Of a DNA stretch of 64,000 nucleotides, positions 47,264 to 62,149 are shown in pieces. The number at the start of each line of letters is the position of its first letter. Position 1 is the stretch's first letter. The translations under genes were made by a program, and so were the position numbers. The notes below the pieces were generated by a model. It saw nothing but the letters and a program-made list of their open reading frames with translations, was not told the DNA's origin and searched no databases. The stretch is from Morella rubra (taxonomy: Eukaryota; Streptophyta; Magnoliopsida; Fagales; Myricaceae), in NCBI GenBank assembly GCA_003952965.2, contig CM025849.1:36099416-36163415 (forward strand), read 5' to 3'.

Positions 47264-48125
47264 TGTTTAAGTGTCAAAGTTTTGGGATAATTAAAATTTT
47301 GGAGTATAGAAGTTAGTGAAAAAAAAATGAAGATAATTTATGGGAGTTGGTGAAAGAATGAGGAGAGAAGATTTAAACAAATATTAGGGAAATTCAATTT
47401 TTGGTCACTAAATTTTGACCCATTTTATGTATTAGTCATTACGAAACGTAATTTCAGTTATCAAGGTGAAACGTAATGTCCTGCAAACCATTTGCAAACC
47501 ATATGCACCTTTCTGTCCGAAATTTTGCCCAAAACTTTTCGGAAATAGCTTTCATTAATACCTTTGACCCAAATCATGCCATTCATTGGAAATCGCTGTT
47601 CACGGTGCCAATGATCACATTCGTGGTTTGTCCACTCCGCCGTTTTGTCCAACTCCGCCTTAGACACCTCTGAATAGAATACCAAGAGGAATTAACAATA
47701 ATCTAGATTTTCCTATGAAGGAAAAAACACAAAAGAGAATTTAGGGACGAACCTGAAATAGCTTTTAGACAGCTGCTTAAGGCGGACCTTGGATGTCGGA
47801 TGATGGAGGTTCGTTAATGTGGCAACGGTCTGTCATTTTGAAGAGTTTTAGGCTGAGGAGGAAGTGACGTGAAAAATGATGGGAGACAGGACAACGTTGC
47901 CTTTTTAGTCAAAATAACGGTCAAGGATCAAAATTTATAAGGGTATAAATTTAGTGACTAAAATTTGAAAAAAAAAATATTAATGACTAATTTGTAAAAT
48001 GGGTCAAAACTTACTAACTGAAAAATTGAATTTTTTTAAATATTATAGTGAAAAATAATGATTAGATAGCAAGAGAGATTATTTTGTAATTTTTTTAATT
48101 AAGCCAAAATTTTGACACTTAAACA
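47264..48125. mobile_element. MITE copy with 22-bp terminal inverted repeats, interrupted
   Basis: Ends are TGTTTAAGTGTCAAAGTTTTGG and CCAAAATTTTGACACTTAAACA, inverted repeats of 22 bp with one mismatch. Without the insertion at 47387-48037 the element would be about 200 bp and matches the copy at 61431-61605 along its length. Confidence 0.8.
47387..48037. mobile_element. hAT-like MITE of 651 bp nested in another MITE
   Basis: Starts GGGAAATTCAATTTTTGGTCAC and ends CTGAAAAATTGAATTTTTTT. The inverted repeats run for about 50 bp (TTTTGACCCATTTTA and TAAAATGGGTCAAAA within). The 8-base string AAATATTA stands at 47379-47386 and again at 48038-48045, a fitting hAT-type target duplication. The interior holds a minus-strand frame (47685-47461) without recognised domain. 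Confidence 0.8.
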
Positions 48126-49350
48126 TCACATCATAATACGAGAATATCAGTCCAGAGTCAGTTTTTGAATGCTTCTATTTGTATATGAATCCGATTTGAT
48201 ATTCGATTTTTTTTTAAATCTCTGCACTATCCGACTCTAAATTTGAAATCGTCTGAAATCGACCCAATCAGGTCGAGCCAAGTTGATTTCCAATTGGTGA
48301 ATTGAATCCGGCGGATAGTGCAAAAACCTTACCTAAACCACCTTCCAAACAAGCAATTAGGATTTTACTCTTAAAATTGAATCATGTCCAGACGGCTAGC
48401 ACATTAACAAGGGAATTATTTGTAATTTTGGATTCCTTTGTCATACATTTCTGATTATTGTAGACAAGCAAAAAAAAACAATACTTATCATGACATAAAT
48501 GAGGATATACAAGTTCTGTGCTCATTAAGATACTTGGCATGAACACTCAAACAGTCATGTAGTTTCAACAATTTGGTCCATGTGGTACTAAATTAAACTA
48601 TTTAGTTAATGGGTCATCAAAATGGGACACAAAAGTCCCTATATCCATCTCTCTTGTCTCTTCCCTAACAGCGTAATGCTTATTTGTCATTTCTAGATGC
48701 ATCAGACCTACTGATCAAGTGACACGCGTTCACTATGCTTTTTAAACTAATATACTTTTCATAATATTCATTTTCAAGCGACATTGCATTCAAGTTATCA
48801 ATAAATTTATACTTTATACTATAATATTATGATCTCATCATTAAATTCAGTGAAAATTTAAATTATATATCACAATTTATAAAGTGTAAATATATATTAG
48901 TTTGAAGTACAAAGTTTGATAGTTTAAATCGTATTTTTCCTTCAAGTAGAAGACGAAGAACACAAATTCCTCTGTTTTGTAACAATATAACAGTTCCATG
49001 CAAATATTAATTTTAATTTCCGAAAACAACATGTTTTTAAAGAGTTTTCTTCCCTCTTTTCACAGTGCTCCCTAATTTGCCTACTCACGTTTAAGGGGTT
49101 TATCGGGGTTTTATGTTTCTCATTGTGTGGGTTGTACTGGCTTGCTTTTTTGTAAATAAATAAATAAATAAAAGTATTCAAGCCAGTTCCGAGACATGAG
49201 CCATGCAGTGACGACTTGGGCTGCCAGTCCCTCGTTGTTTGGGTTTGTGTTTTTTTTTTTTTTTGGGACCTTACTTCTTGTCACTACCCCTACACTTACA
49301 TATATGTCACAGGCTAATGAGAACTGAACACAGACATCCCAACTAAAAGG
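48126..49350. other. Intergenic, upstream of the aldo-keto reductase pseudogene
   Basis: No gene recognised. Short repeats: a TAAA tetranucleotide run at about 49155-49171 and a T-run at about 49249-49264. Confidence 0.5.
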
Positions 49351-51828
<2,478 letters not shown>

Positions 51829-52139
51829 AGAAAATATATTATTATATTACTAATTAATGCAAATTATAAGTATGATAATAGATGTTTTCTAAACTACTTA
51901 GATTTAGTCAATAAACATGCAATTACCATAACAACAATAGGTATAATTTAAAATATATCATATAACAACTTCAATTTTCATAACAATCCCACTAATTTCA
52001 TATTTTATTAAGTAGGTTCTCTAAAATAATTTTTTTTCAAATACATCACAAAATAAAATTATATATTAAAGGAATAAATAAATAAGTATTAACATTAAAT
52101 AACATATTATTAATAAATAAATAAATTATTTTCACATAT
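51829..52139. other. AT-rich spacer between the broken reductase and a CACTA arm
   Basis: No gene. It may be internal CACTA sequence, since the subterminal arm follows directly. Confidence 0.4.
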
Positions 52140-52592
52140 ACCTATAGCAGCGTTTGTGTCAACAAAGCTGCTAAAGATAGTACCTACAGCGGCGGTCACA
52201 GTGACCGCCGCTGTAGGTACCTAATTTCTAGTCGTGTTGTATACAAACGCTGCTATAGGTAAAACTTTTAGTGGCGTTTTACAAAAACTGCCACTACAGA
52301 GTACACCTTTAGCAGCGTTTTTTTCAAAAACGTTGCTAAAATTAGGCATTTAGCGGCGTTTTAAAAAAATGTTGCTAAAGGGGGTCTATAGCGGCGGTCA
52401 GTGACCGCCGTTAAAACGACAGCCGCTAAAGGTAAAACTTGTAGCAGCGTTTTCAAAAAACCGCCTTTAAAAGGGGTCTGTCGCAGCGGTCACTGACCGC
52501 CGCTATAGACCCCCTTTAGCAGCGTATTTTGCAAAATGCCGTTAGCAGTGTTTTTAACGACTACCGCTACAGACTTATTTTTTGTAGTGCTG
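52140..52592. mobile_element. CACTA transposon end with subterminal repeats, right terminus
   Basis: About 450 bp of GCAGCGTTT, AACGCTGCTA and GCGGCGGTCAC repeats, many in inverted pairs, ending in TTTTTTGTAGTG, the reverse complement of CACTACAAAAAA. The matching left terminus was not found, so the element is truncated or its other end is displaced. Confidence 0.8.
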
Positions 52593-52610
52593 GGAGCATT
52601 TAATTAAGAA

Positions 52611-55600
52611 AAATTAGGGCGGTGAGGTTTGCACTGCAAAAGTGGAATAAAGATCACTTCGGTAATATCCATAAGGCTATAAAATCAGCCCAAGAGCAGA
52701 TTTTGGTGTGTCAGCAGGGAGATCCTTCAGAAGAAAATCTACATCGGGAAGATTTATTGATGTTGGAATTGGATGAGTTGAGGAAACAAGAGGAACTTTT
52801 GTGGAAACAAAAGTCTCGTGTTGATTGGCTGACCTCGAGTGAACTAAATACAAAATTTTTTCATACCTCAATAGTTATTCGGCGGTGCAAGAACCATATA
52901 GATAGACTGAAAAATGAGCATATGGGTTGGATTTCGGGTAGGAGGGCTGTGGGAGAGGAATTTCTGGCTTTTTTCTCAAACTTATTCACATCTAGCAACC
53001 CATATTTTCCTACAGGCTTGGATGGGCTTGTGCACTAGGGATTACAACTAAAGATAATGAGGCTCTAACTAGATTACTGGATGAGGAAGAAATATTCACC
53101 ACCCTTAAGAAGATGAGTCGGAGAAAGCACCAGGCCCCAACGGAATAACTCTTATGTTTTTTAAGCATTTTTGGACCATAGTGGGACCAGACGTTATTAA
53201 TGTTGTCCAAGCATTTTTCTCTACTGATTGTTTGTTGCCTGAGATTAACCAAAGAAATCTGGTCCTTATTCCAAAAATTGATAATGCCTCTAAAGTAAGC
53301 CAATTTCATCCCATAAGTCTATGTAATGTAATATACAAGCTGATTTCCAAAATTTTGGTAGAACGATGGAAAGGTCTTTTGCCAAAATTGATATCACCTT
53401 TTCAGCTTGCTTTTGTCCCGGGTAGGAATATTCAGGACAATTACATCGTGGCAGCGGAATTGTTTCATGGGATGGGTCATAAACAAGGCAAAGAGGGGTG
53501 GATGGTAGTAAAGGCGGGTATGGAGAAAGCATATGACCAGGTGGAATGGAGTTTGCTTCTTCAGGTACTGAAGCTTTTCGATTTCAGTGAAAAATGGCTT
53601 AGTTGGATACATCAGTGTATTTCGACTCCAACATTCTCTATCCTTTTGAATGGGGCCCTCTATGGTAACCTCTCTCCATCTTAGGGGCTCCTTCAAGGTG
53701 ACCCTCTATCATTATCCCTTTTTATTATTTGTTCTGAAATATTATCAAGGATTTTGGTGCGAGCTGAAATGCAAGAAATGCTTCGGGGAATCAAGTAGAG
53801 TAGGAGTTCTCCGGTTGTGTCTCATTTACTTTTTGCTGATGACCTTCTGATTTTTGCAAAGGCAACTGTGAGAGATGCTCATGCTATTTAGGTATGCCTT
53901 AATAATATTCGCAGTGGTCTGGCCAAAAAGTAAAGTGTGAGAAATCCTTTTTACATTTTAGTCGTAACTTTACTGGTTCTGCTACTATTCCTATATTGGA
54001 TGTTTTGTGACTCAAAAAATTGCCTCCCAAAGCTATGCATTTGGGTCTTCCATTGCTTATTCCAAGATCGAAAACTAATGCAGTTGAACATTTAAAAGAT
54101 CAGCTGTTAAATAGAATTTCAGATTGGCGTGCTAAGCTTTTATCGCAGGTGGGTAGAACTACCCTTATCAAGATGGTGGCCACTGCTATCCCAGCTTACC
54201 CCCTAAGCTGTTTTGTTATGCTCGAAGTCATGATGTTCTGAAATTGATAGGCTGCTTTGCCATTTCTGGTGGGGCTTTAGCCCTGAAACAACCAGAAATC
54301 TTACTCTTCATGCGTGGAAGTCCATTTGTGTTCCAAAAAGGGTAGGAGGTCTTGGCATTCGCCTTATGCATGAAATGAATATTTCCTTGGTGTCTTGCCT
54401 AACTTGGAGAATGGTACATGAGGAGGATAGCTTGTGGGTTAAGATATTACATAGCAAATATTTTCGGGCAGGTTCTTTGGCAATCTGTGGGTATTTTCAG
54501 TGTGCTGGCCCATCTTAAAATTGGTGCTTGCAATATTATAGGTGATGGTCATAATACCCAAGTATGGAAGGATCCGTGGATTCCTTCCTTGCCAAGTTTT
54601 GTTCCGCAGGCAATAGACTATGGGGGAGTTGAGGATGAGGAGCTTATGGTGGCAGATTTAATACTACTTGAGCCTCCTCGCTGGGACTTAGTTAAGTTGG
54701 AGCAGCTTTTTCTAGTGGCTCAATGGCTGAGATTTTAAAAATTCCTCTCCAGATTGATAGTAGACGAGATGCACTGGTTTGGATTCTTGATAACTCGAGT
54801 AAATTTTCAACAAAATCCATGTATAGTGCCCTGGTCCAGCAGAGGTTTAATCTGAATTCTCCTTATGTGGAGAAAACATGGAAAAGGCTGTGGGGTCACA
54901 AGCTCCATGATTGTCTCAAGCTTCTATTGTGGAAACTTTTATGGGACATCCTTCCTACAAGAGATAAGGTGGCTGAAAGAATTGGTGGGAGTAGTGAGGA
55001 GGAGGATACTCTTTGTGGTCTCTGTCAGTGTGGGGTAGAAACTAGTCAACATCTCTATTGGATTGTGTATTTGCTAGAATTATTTAGCATCTGTCTCCTT
55101 GGAAGATGGATTCACAGGCTTATGCTCATATGTCTATGCAGGAATGGGTTCATTGTATTATTGATCCAGTTGCTTTGCTTGGGCTTCCTGCTGAGGAGAT
55201 GCATTGTTTCTAGATTTTTGCCACAAATATGGCTGATTTAATATGGGCAGCGAGGAATAAAAAAGTCCATGATGATAAGTCTACAGAGGTGCAACTCATT
55301 TCTAAATAGATTAATCGGCTTGCTCAAGAACATTCTGAAGCTTGGAAAACCAAAACATCAACAAGGTGTCAAAGATGGCAACCTCCTCCTCCTAGGTTTA
55401 TTAAAATAAATTCTGATTGTGCCATTCGAGAGGAATTTTCTATGGTAGTAGCTGTGCTTCGTAATAATCTTGGGCGAGTAGTGGGAGCTTGTGTGCAGAA
55501 AGTGGGGCCTAGTCATCCTTTGGTTGGGGAGGTCATAGCAGCTCAGATGGGAGTTGAAAAAGCCAAGAATTGTGGTTGGGGGCAAGTAGTTCTGGAATGT

Positions 55601-55945
55601 GATTCTTCAGAAGTGGTGCGGGCTGTAAATTGTTTTCCTCTAATAACAGATTGGAGAATCAACAATGTTGTTTCTAATATCCATCTTCTTTTAGGTGATA
55701 TGTAGGAGTGGAGGGCCGTTCATGTTAATCGTGGTGCAAATTCAGTTGCGCACCTTTTGGCTCGTTGGGCCGCCTCAAAGATTTCTCTTGGAGGCTCCTC
55801 CATTTTCTTTGAGCATTTTTCGGATTTGTTTTGGTTGTTGACTGATGAGGGGACTGACTTTCGCCTCCCTTGATTTGTTCTCTTTCTTTGTTGTGTTTCC
55901 TATTTTGTCATTCCTGATGAATAAAGTTAATAAACTTTCTCCCTT
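52611..55945 (+). mobile_element. LINE (L1-type) fragment, RT to RNase H, dead
   Basis: The endonuclease and ORF1 are missing; the fragment starts in the linker (LQKWNKDHFGNI, then RVDWLTSSELNTKFFHTS). Reverse transcriptase follows at about 53110-53900: EKAPGPNGIT, LVLIPKI, FHPISLCNVIYKLISKIL, AFVPGRNIQDN, GLLQGDPLS and FADDLLIF. In motif A the first Asp is Gly (AGMEKAYDQVEW). Next come the QVGRTTLIKMVATAIPAYP region (54150), the zf-RVT domain (LKLLLWKLLWDILPTRDKVA, CGLCQCGVETSQHLYW, 54900-55065), and an RVT_3 RNase H (55380-55870; GEVIAAQMGVEKA, LECDSSEVVRAV, NSVAHLLARWA). At least seven stops or shifts break it. AATAAA near 55919 is a likely 3' signal; no poly(A) tail remains. Confidence 0.88.
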
Positions 55946-55959
55946 GAAGTTATTTCTCT

Positions 55960-56049
55960 CTATTTTCGGATAATGGACTTTGTTGTCTTTTCAACATGTA
56001 AAAAGTGTCACCCAAAATTTCGTCACTATAAATAAAAATTCTTGTAGTG
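55960..56049. mobile_element. CACTA end of a second family (CACTACAAGAATTTT type)
   Basis: The reverse complement reads CACTACAAGAATTTTTATTT, then ATAGTGACGAAATTTTGGGTG, a terminus type with TAGTGACG motifs common in plant CACTA elements. It differs from the CACTACAAAAAA family nearby. Only this terminal stretch is recognisable. Confidence 0.55.
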
Positions 56050-58492
56050 TCCTTTTGTCTAATCTAATTGTGACTGACAAAATATACCTACACAGCTAAC
56101 AGAAAACAAGTCTCCACCAATTATCAATCTACATTTTGATTTGCTCAGTGCATGTCGCTTAATAGTGACACAGTTTTTCGTTAGCGAAATATGCCTCTTT
56201 TTCTTGTTTGTGGTCCATATTTGTCTACCTGGTTAACTGAGATTAATTATTTGAAATTTTATTTTCCTGTTGTTGTCGAAGCATGCAAAATTCTTTTGGA
56301 TCATATAATATGTATAGAAACTATTGATTAGGTAATCTAAAGTGTATGATTCTGAATTTGTTACAATTTGAAGTGTATGGTTCTGTATCTGTCCTGCCAA
56401 CGTTTAACAAGTATGTCAATATCTTGGTTGTGTAAGACTACATTTGAGCATTATTTAGGAAAAATAAATTATGTCTTTCATGTGTTGTTGGACTCACATA
56501 ACTCATACCTCATGATGAATTCCTACCCTAGATATCATTATAATAGATTGGGTATTTGATTGTAGAAACAACATATATACAATAATAATAAACACCATCT
56601 GATCCGATATCTTCACGAGATTAAACACAAAACACTGAAAGGGTTCATATATAATACAAATCATAACCAATAAAGTAATTCTCCCGTCTTTTGAGATAGT
56701 TATTGTTACAGAATATAATTCAAAAAATGAAATCTTCCTCTTCTTATTTGTTTGAGCTTTTGGATGAGTGGTAGATTTACATTGTATCAGAGTTAAGGTT
56801 TGAATTCATTACAAAACAAACGAACCTAGCCCCAGATAGAAGAGATTGAGTGCTGAGGGTATGGGGTACAGGTTTGGATCTTTTTGTTGCTGTGTCACAA
56901 GAATCTTGATGAATACCTAGCCGTAGATGGAAGAGTGACCTTCGTGCAAGACGAAAGAAAATATTGCATTTTGCTATAGATACCAAGCTGATGAGATCCA
57001 CTATGTTTTGCGATTTTAAGATTTCTCAAGTGATTAGTAACAAACCAAAAAAAATAAAAAATAAAAACATTTTAGGGCATAATTATACTTTTGCAGTAGG
57101 GGAAGAGCGACTTGGTTGGGTTGGGGAACCAAGTCAAAAGTAGGACATTGATTCGAGGGTAAGTCATGACCACGAGTTATAGTTTGGCGACTAGGATGGT
57201 TTGGTAACTAGAATGGTAGTTTGTGAGTGTTTATCGTAATTTATCCTTTAATTTGTACATACATCAAAAAGTTTTGGCAATTATATTTTTTTGTTCATCA
57301 TATCCATAGCATAGATTAATTTGGATTTTGTACAAGTGCACAAGACTGGTGGAATCAAATGGGACGAAAATGTGTGATTATTCAATTCGGAGGAAAATAG
57401 TATTTACGTTTAGGTTTCATCTAGTAGAGTCTTCTCCTCCTAGTACGTGTTATGTGATCACTTTTTTAGAAATTGGGCTTCTTTGATATTGAATATTCAA
57501 TGTTTGGAGGTTTATCAGAAAAACTGAGGGAGGATGTGATGGAAATTGCAAGTCTATGAAATCCAAAACTTGGAGATTCTTCAACCTCTTAAAAATCTAC
57601 CAGAAAGTGATTCTAGACAACAACTATAGCTCTCTGCATTTTGGCTTTGTATGATTGCCATGGAGATAATAGATATACCTTAAGTAGAACATTACCTATA
57701 TTGTCCTCCACCAATGGAATAGTACTGGGGCTTTGGTCTATCTTTATTTGGCATGACATGATCAATAGTGCAAGTCCTGAGAAAATCTTCTTACTAGTTT
57801 AATACCTATATATTCTTAAAACAATTAATAATGCCCAGAATTCCGAGTTCTACAATGGCCATATGTTGGAGGTTCAGACGTGTTCGATCAGAAACTGTCA
57901 TTTTTACTTGATTGTACTGAAAATATTATTTACTTGTACTATAACTGTATAGTTGGATTTAATTAAGTAAAACTGTCAAATGAGAGAAAGTTATCATAAA
58001 TAAAGAAGCAATAGCAACACAAAAAACCACTAGTGAACCACATTTGTTTCGACCTCTAACCAAACGGACTTCAGAATTACAAAGAAACATAATCCTAATA
58101 TAGAAAAACAACACTCCAGCTGCTGTATATTAAGGATGATCTTCATATTCTTGGGAATATTTCTGAACCTTGCATGACAAAGAAACTACAAATTGAAGAT
58201 AAAAGCATCAATCATTGTAGCTAAAGATGGCAAATGCCATGACAAAGGAGACCACTGATCCTCACGTAGAAAGCAACCATCTTGTTTTCTTGTTTCACCT
58301 CCTAGAAGGGGGAAAAAGGATAAATAGTGCAGCTAGTAAACATTCAAACAAGTGCTTTCTTCGAACGGAATGAAAATTAGGAATTGGGTGATATATCTAA
58401 CGATATATACTTACCTTTCACTAGATAAAAATTGCATGGCAGTTTCATAGGCCAATCTACCAAAGCCAATGCATGGATGAACTACCGCCTTC
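56050..58492. other. Intergenic, no gene recognised
   Basis: Short frames only. No missing 3' exon of the aldo-keto reductase was found here. Some of the left-strand sequence near 58.4 kb is likely the 3' UTR of the minus-strand LRR gene. Confidence 0.5.
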
Positions 58493-59305
58493 CTAAAGCC
58501 AATGAATAGTGGTATTCAGGTCATCCTTCCAATGCCATTCATCCTCTTTTATCGCCTGTACTCTTTCTAACTTTGGAGTACTTAAGACACCAGCACAGAA
58601 AATCTTCAACTCAGGACATTGTCTCACAATCACTTTTTCCAAAGATGGGAACATGAAGGAATAACTTCCCAAGCAAAAGTTTGTGAGCTTTGGTAACCAA
58701 TCAAGTTTTAAGTGTGTCAGTTTGTTGAAAGTAATTACCTCATCAACTTCACTTGCTTCCCTTGCCACAATTTGGGTTATCCCTTTGCATTCAGTGACAC
58801 TCATATTTTGGAGTTGCACGAGGCTTTTGGCTGTTGAGGATGTAACTAACTCACTCAATCCATGACATTCCGATATTTTCAGATTTGTCAAATTTTGGAA
58901 GGATACTGAGGATGGCACTAGATTTCTTAATTTGCCACAATTTGAAACTGTAAGAGTTTCCAGATTATGAAAGATTGGGCATGGTTGTGTCTTCTTTCCA
59001 CAAATGTGTCAGCATACACATTTTAAAGAGCACTACTTGTCGTAAATTTGTGAGTGCCGTAGCACATTTTTCTTGACCAACAAGTGCTTCATATGGGAAC
59101 ATTTCTTCCCAGTATCTCGAACTCACAAAAAGTTTCTCTAGATTGTGTAGTCTTCCAATAAAAGTAGACGGAGAAAAAGCTAATCCATTGTCACGGCTCC
59201 TACAACTAGGAATTTTAATTTGCAAAACAACTCTTCCAAGAGCTGGCTAGGCCATACTGTGTCATTAAGCTCTAATCCCAAGTCTTTCAAGTTGGGAAAC
59301 GCACC
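58493..59305 (-). pseudogene. NLR-type LRR, last exon with stop
   Basis: Minus strand, acceptor TATAG at 59306. The reading starts GAFPNLKDLGLELND and LLEELFCKLKFL, shifts frame near 59220, continues RLHNLEKLFVSSRYWEEMFPYEAL and LTHLWKED, shifts again near 58977, and ends with NLTNLKISECHGLSEL, TECKGITQIVAREA, FPSLEKVIVRQCPELKIFC and EDEWHWKDDLNTTIHWL before TAA/TAG-type termination at 58493. This is the typical C-terminus of CC-NB-LRR proteins like those annotated At4g27190-like. Two frameshifts disable the exon as it stands. Sequencing indels are an alternative. Confidence 0.85.
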
Positions 59306-59762
59306 CTATAGAAGAATAAAAACATTAAACAAAAGAAACCGGAGCTAGTATTCAATTACTTCAAGAAGAAAATCTTAGTTAATTCAGAGAAATTACAGTA
59401 TATGGGGACAATGAAATTCATGATGGGGATAAATAAATGGACAGATCAATGAATTCGCTGTAGTTAATGGAAGGAATAAGGTCCCAACAAGTTAGAGGAT
59501 TAATATACATAGCCAACACATAATAAGAAAGTAAGGATTAAAGAGGAAATATGTGAATACTTTGGAACGATATAATGCGATCTCTTTGGACGCATGGAGG
59601 GAAAAACTAAGGTGCAAGTATTCTTACAATAGGTTATCTACAGTAGAAGTGATCCACAATATGTTAAGAGAGCAGTTATTGGGCGAGGTCGAATGAGTAT
59701 TAGTCCTAGTTTCTTATTTAACAACATGTGTATTTAAAGAGAGCAATTGCTTGGCCTCTTAC

Positions 59763-60482
59763 CTCTTCAACCACGAAAAGCGGTTGTCTCAGCTGAAATG
59801 TTTCTTGGAAGCTGGAATATTTTAAAGCAAAGATCTCAATTCCTTTGCAGTCCAACACACACAATATTTTCAACAAAGGCCATTTTGAAGGGCGCGCCCC
59901 TGGGAAAAAGCACTTGAGATTTGGCAAACTTAAGAGCTCCAGAGAAGTTAGTTTCGGAAACTCGAGTGTGGTGGCAACTTCTCTGCCTTCTTCTTTCTCA
60001 ATAATGACCTCAACCCCACAATTTTCTATCTTAAGAAATTCCAATTGCATGAGGTTTTCGGAAATAGAGGCTGGAAAGACACTTTTAATCCTCTCACAAC
60101 CAACAATAATTACTTCTTGTAGATTTTGAAAGCTGAAAATTCCTCCGGGATCCTTATTCCATATGTGCTTCAGCTTCGGCAGATAAGTCAAAAGCAAGTT
60201 TTTCAATTGAGTGGTGGTTACAGGACGTGTTTCTTGAAAAGATGGCACTTCTATGTCAAATACTTCTCTTAGGGAATAACAATCAACTATATGCAAAGTA
60301 TTCAGGCACTGGAATATTACTTCCAGCATCCTAGATGGAAAGATGCTCTTAAGATTTGCACATGTTTTAACTCTCAGTATCTGAAGCTTGCAAAAGGAAT
60401 TCGCTGCAAACTGGTTATCCCACACGAATTCAATGTTATCGATGTTGGAGATTTCCAAATTTTCCAAACTAGGGAATGTAAC
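59763..60482 (-). CDS. NLR-type LRR, intact middle exon (240 codons)
   Basis: Exon of 720 bases in phase 0, with an acceptor GATGCAG and a donor GAAGAG/GTAAGA. It opens VTFPSLENLEISNIDNIEFV and contains LRR blocks such as FCKLQILRVKTCANLKSIF, FQNLQEVIIVGCERIKSVF and FPKLTSLELLSLPNLKCFF, ending LRQPLFVVEE. The repeated pattern of an exon opening with V.FP.LE and closing with QPLF..EE is characteristic of the LRR exons of this NLR group, which duplicate as modules. It is fully open, unlike its neighbours. Confidence 0.88.
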
Positions 60483-60720
60483 CTGCATCATTGATCCAAT
60501 GTGTTAAATAATGACCTATGCAGGGAACATAATTTCAGGTAATTGAATATATCATGCAGTGTTAAAAAAAAAAAAAAGAGCGCATTTTTCCCCTGAGTTT
60601 TTCATCCAAGACATGATGTTTTAAATATCACAACTAAAGCCCAGAAAGCAATATCTTGTGTTCCCTAATGTGGACATGGAAAACACAAGATTTATAAGGG
60701 AAGAAGCGAAGATCATTTAC

Positions 60721-61227
60721 CTCTTCACTAAATAGAGGTTGCCCTACATTGTGAGCCCTCTCGTTTGCATTCACTTTTTCACCTGCTGTCGTGCCTGAAC
60801 TATCAGGCTTGAATATGAAACTTATCAACTTCGGGCAATGCTCTATGATCAATTGCTTCAAAGATAGAAATCGGATATTATGTCCGATGCAAAATCTTTT
60901 TAGGATCGAAAGATCTCCCAGGCACAACTCTTCCAGGCAAGGGGAACTCCAACTTGTTGTTTTTCCTTCTTCTTCTACATTTTCTGTTATTATTATCTCT
61001 TCCATATTCTTGTATTGGGATACTTTAAGAATTTTGAGTTGCACCATCGATGCAGCTGTAAAAAGTGAGAATATATATTTCTATTACAGTGCCCTTCACA
61101 GTCAAGTATGATAAGTTCTGAAACCTCGAGGATGTAAGTTTGATGTTTTTAATCTGCAAGAAGAGTTTGTCATCTCTTCCAATGTTATCGAGGACAATTC
61201 CAGCTTCTCCAATCTGGGGAACACGAC
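60721..61227 (-). pseudogene. NLR-type LRR, upstream exon with compensating frameshifts
   Basis: Acceptor GCTACAG at 61228, donor GAAGAG/GTAAAT at 60720. The exon begins VVFPRLEKLELSSITLEEM and ends with MVQLKILKVSQYKNMEEIII to QPLFSEE in the same frame. The middle (FQNLSYLTVKG, near 61125) is only LRR-like in another frame, and the first frame has stops there. Total length is 507 bases, a multiple of three, so two or more indels cancel. Decay or consensus errors are both possible. Confidence 0.8.
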
Positions 61228-61430
61228 CTGTAGCAGTAGTTAGTTCTAATTTATCATTCAAAACTACTTAATTAATCGATGCACGCCCTACATATGCATT
61301 TAGAGGAATGATCATCAAACATATGACATGTTAGTTATTGATTACCAAGACTATTCATTAGCACACTTGACCTTCAAATCTATGGTAACATGTGTCAAGG
61401 GTAGAGAAGACATTTATAGAATATTAGTGG

Positions 61431-61605
61431 TGTTTGTTAGTCAAAATTTTGGCACCTCAAAATTTGGCCTAATATAATAACTAAAAAATATTTTTCTCCC
61501 CATCAAATCATCCATTTTTACTATAATAAATATAAAAAAAATTCAAATTATCTCTCTCTATTTTTTTCACCAATTCTAATATTCTAAAATTTTAACACTC
61601 AAACA
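61431..61605. mobile_element. MITE copy of 175 bp
   Basis: Ends TGTTTGTTAGTCAAAATTTT and AAAATTTTAACACTCAAACA form the inverted repeat of the family also seen at 4.6, 9.7 and 47.3 kb. It lies in an intron-sized space between NLR exons. Confidence 0.75.
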
Positions 61606-61966
61606 CATAAAATAATGAAAAAAAAAAAAACGAAAGGACTTTTACGGCCAAATGGCTTACATTATACGATATGTCAAAAGTCATTTTCTATTCCAAAATT
61701 CAACTGAGAGATGCAATCCAAAAAGTCATGCCCTCAGATGAAGTCCAGTACGAGATGCGAAGCCACGTGTCACAAAAATCTAAATAGGAATAATCTTTTT
61801 GTAAAGCAATGTACCACGTGAAATGCCTTCCACGACAAAAATGTTAAATGTGTATCCCCATCATTAACTGAAAACCAACATTTTTTCTATTTATTTTGGT
61901 GGACATCATAATATTTTAATTTATACACTATTATAAGAGAATAGTTATAAATGCATTGGAGGGTAC

Positions 61967-62035
61967 CTGTTCGTCTAGTACTAGCATGTGAAATTCAAGC
62001 TGGTTGCCATCAGAAATAATTTCTTTATAAGCATT
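61967..62035 (-). pseudogene. Truncated NLR exon end, cut by a CACTA element
   Basis: Open for 23 codons (NAYKEIISDGNQLEFHMLVLDEQ region, in phase 0) up to a GTACCC donor at 61966. The phase and the EQ/V junction fit the next exon, which begins VVFPRLE at 61227. On its upstream side the coding sequence stops at the first base of the CACTA terminus at 62036. The rest of the gene, including NB-ARC, is not in the window. Confidence 0.5.
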
Positions 62036-62149
62036 CACTACAAAGCGCTGTCCCAATAAATCGTCTCGAAAGAGCTTTTGGGACGTTTTATGGTGTCCCA
62101 AAGCGCCGTCCCAATAGCCGCGTCCAAAAGGTTTTCTAGGACGCTAAAC

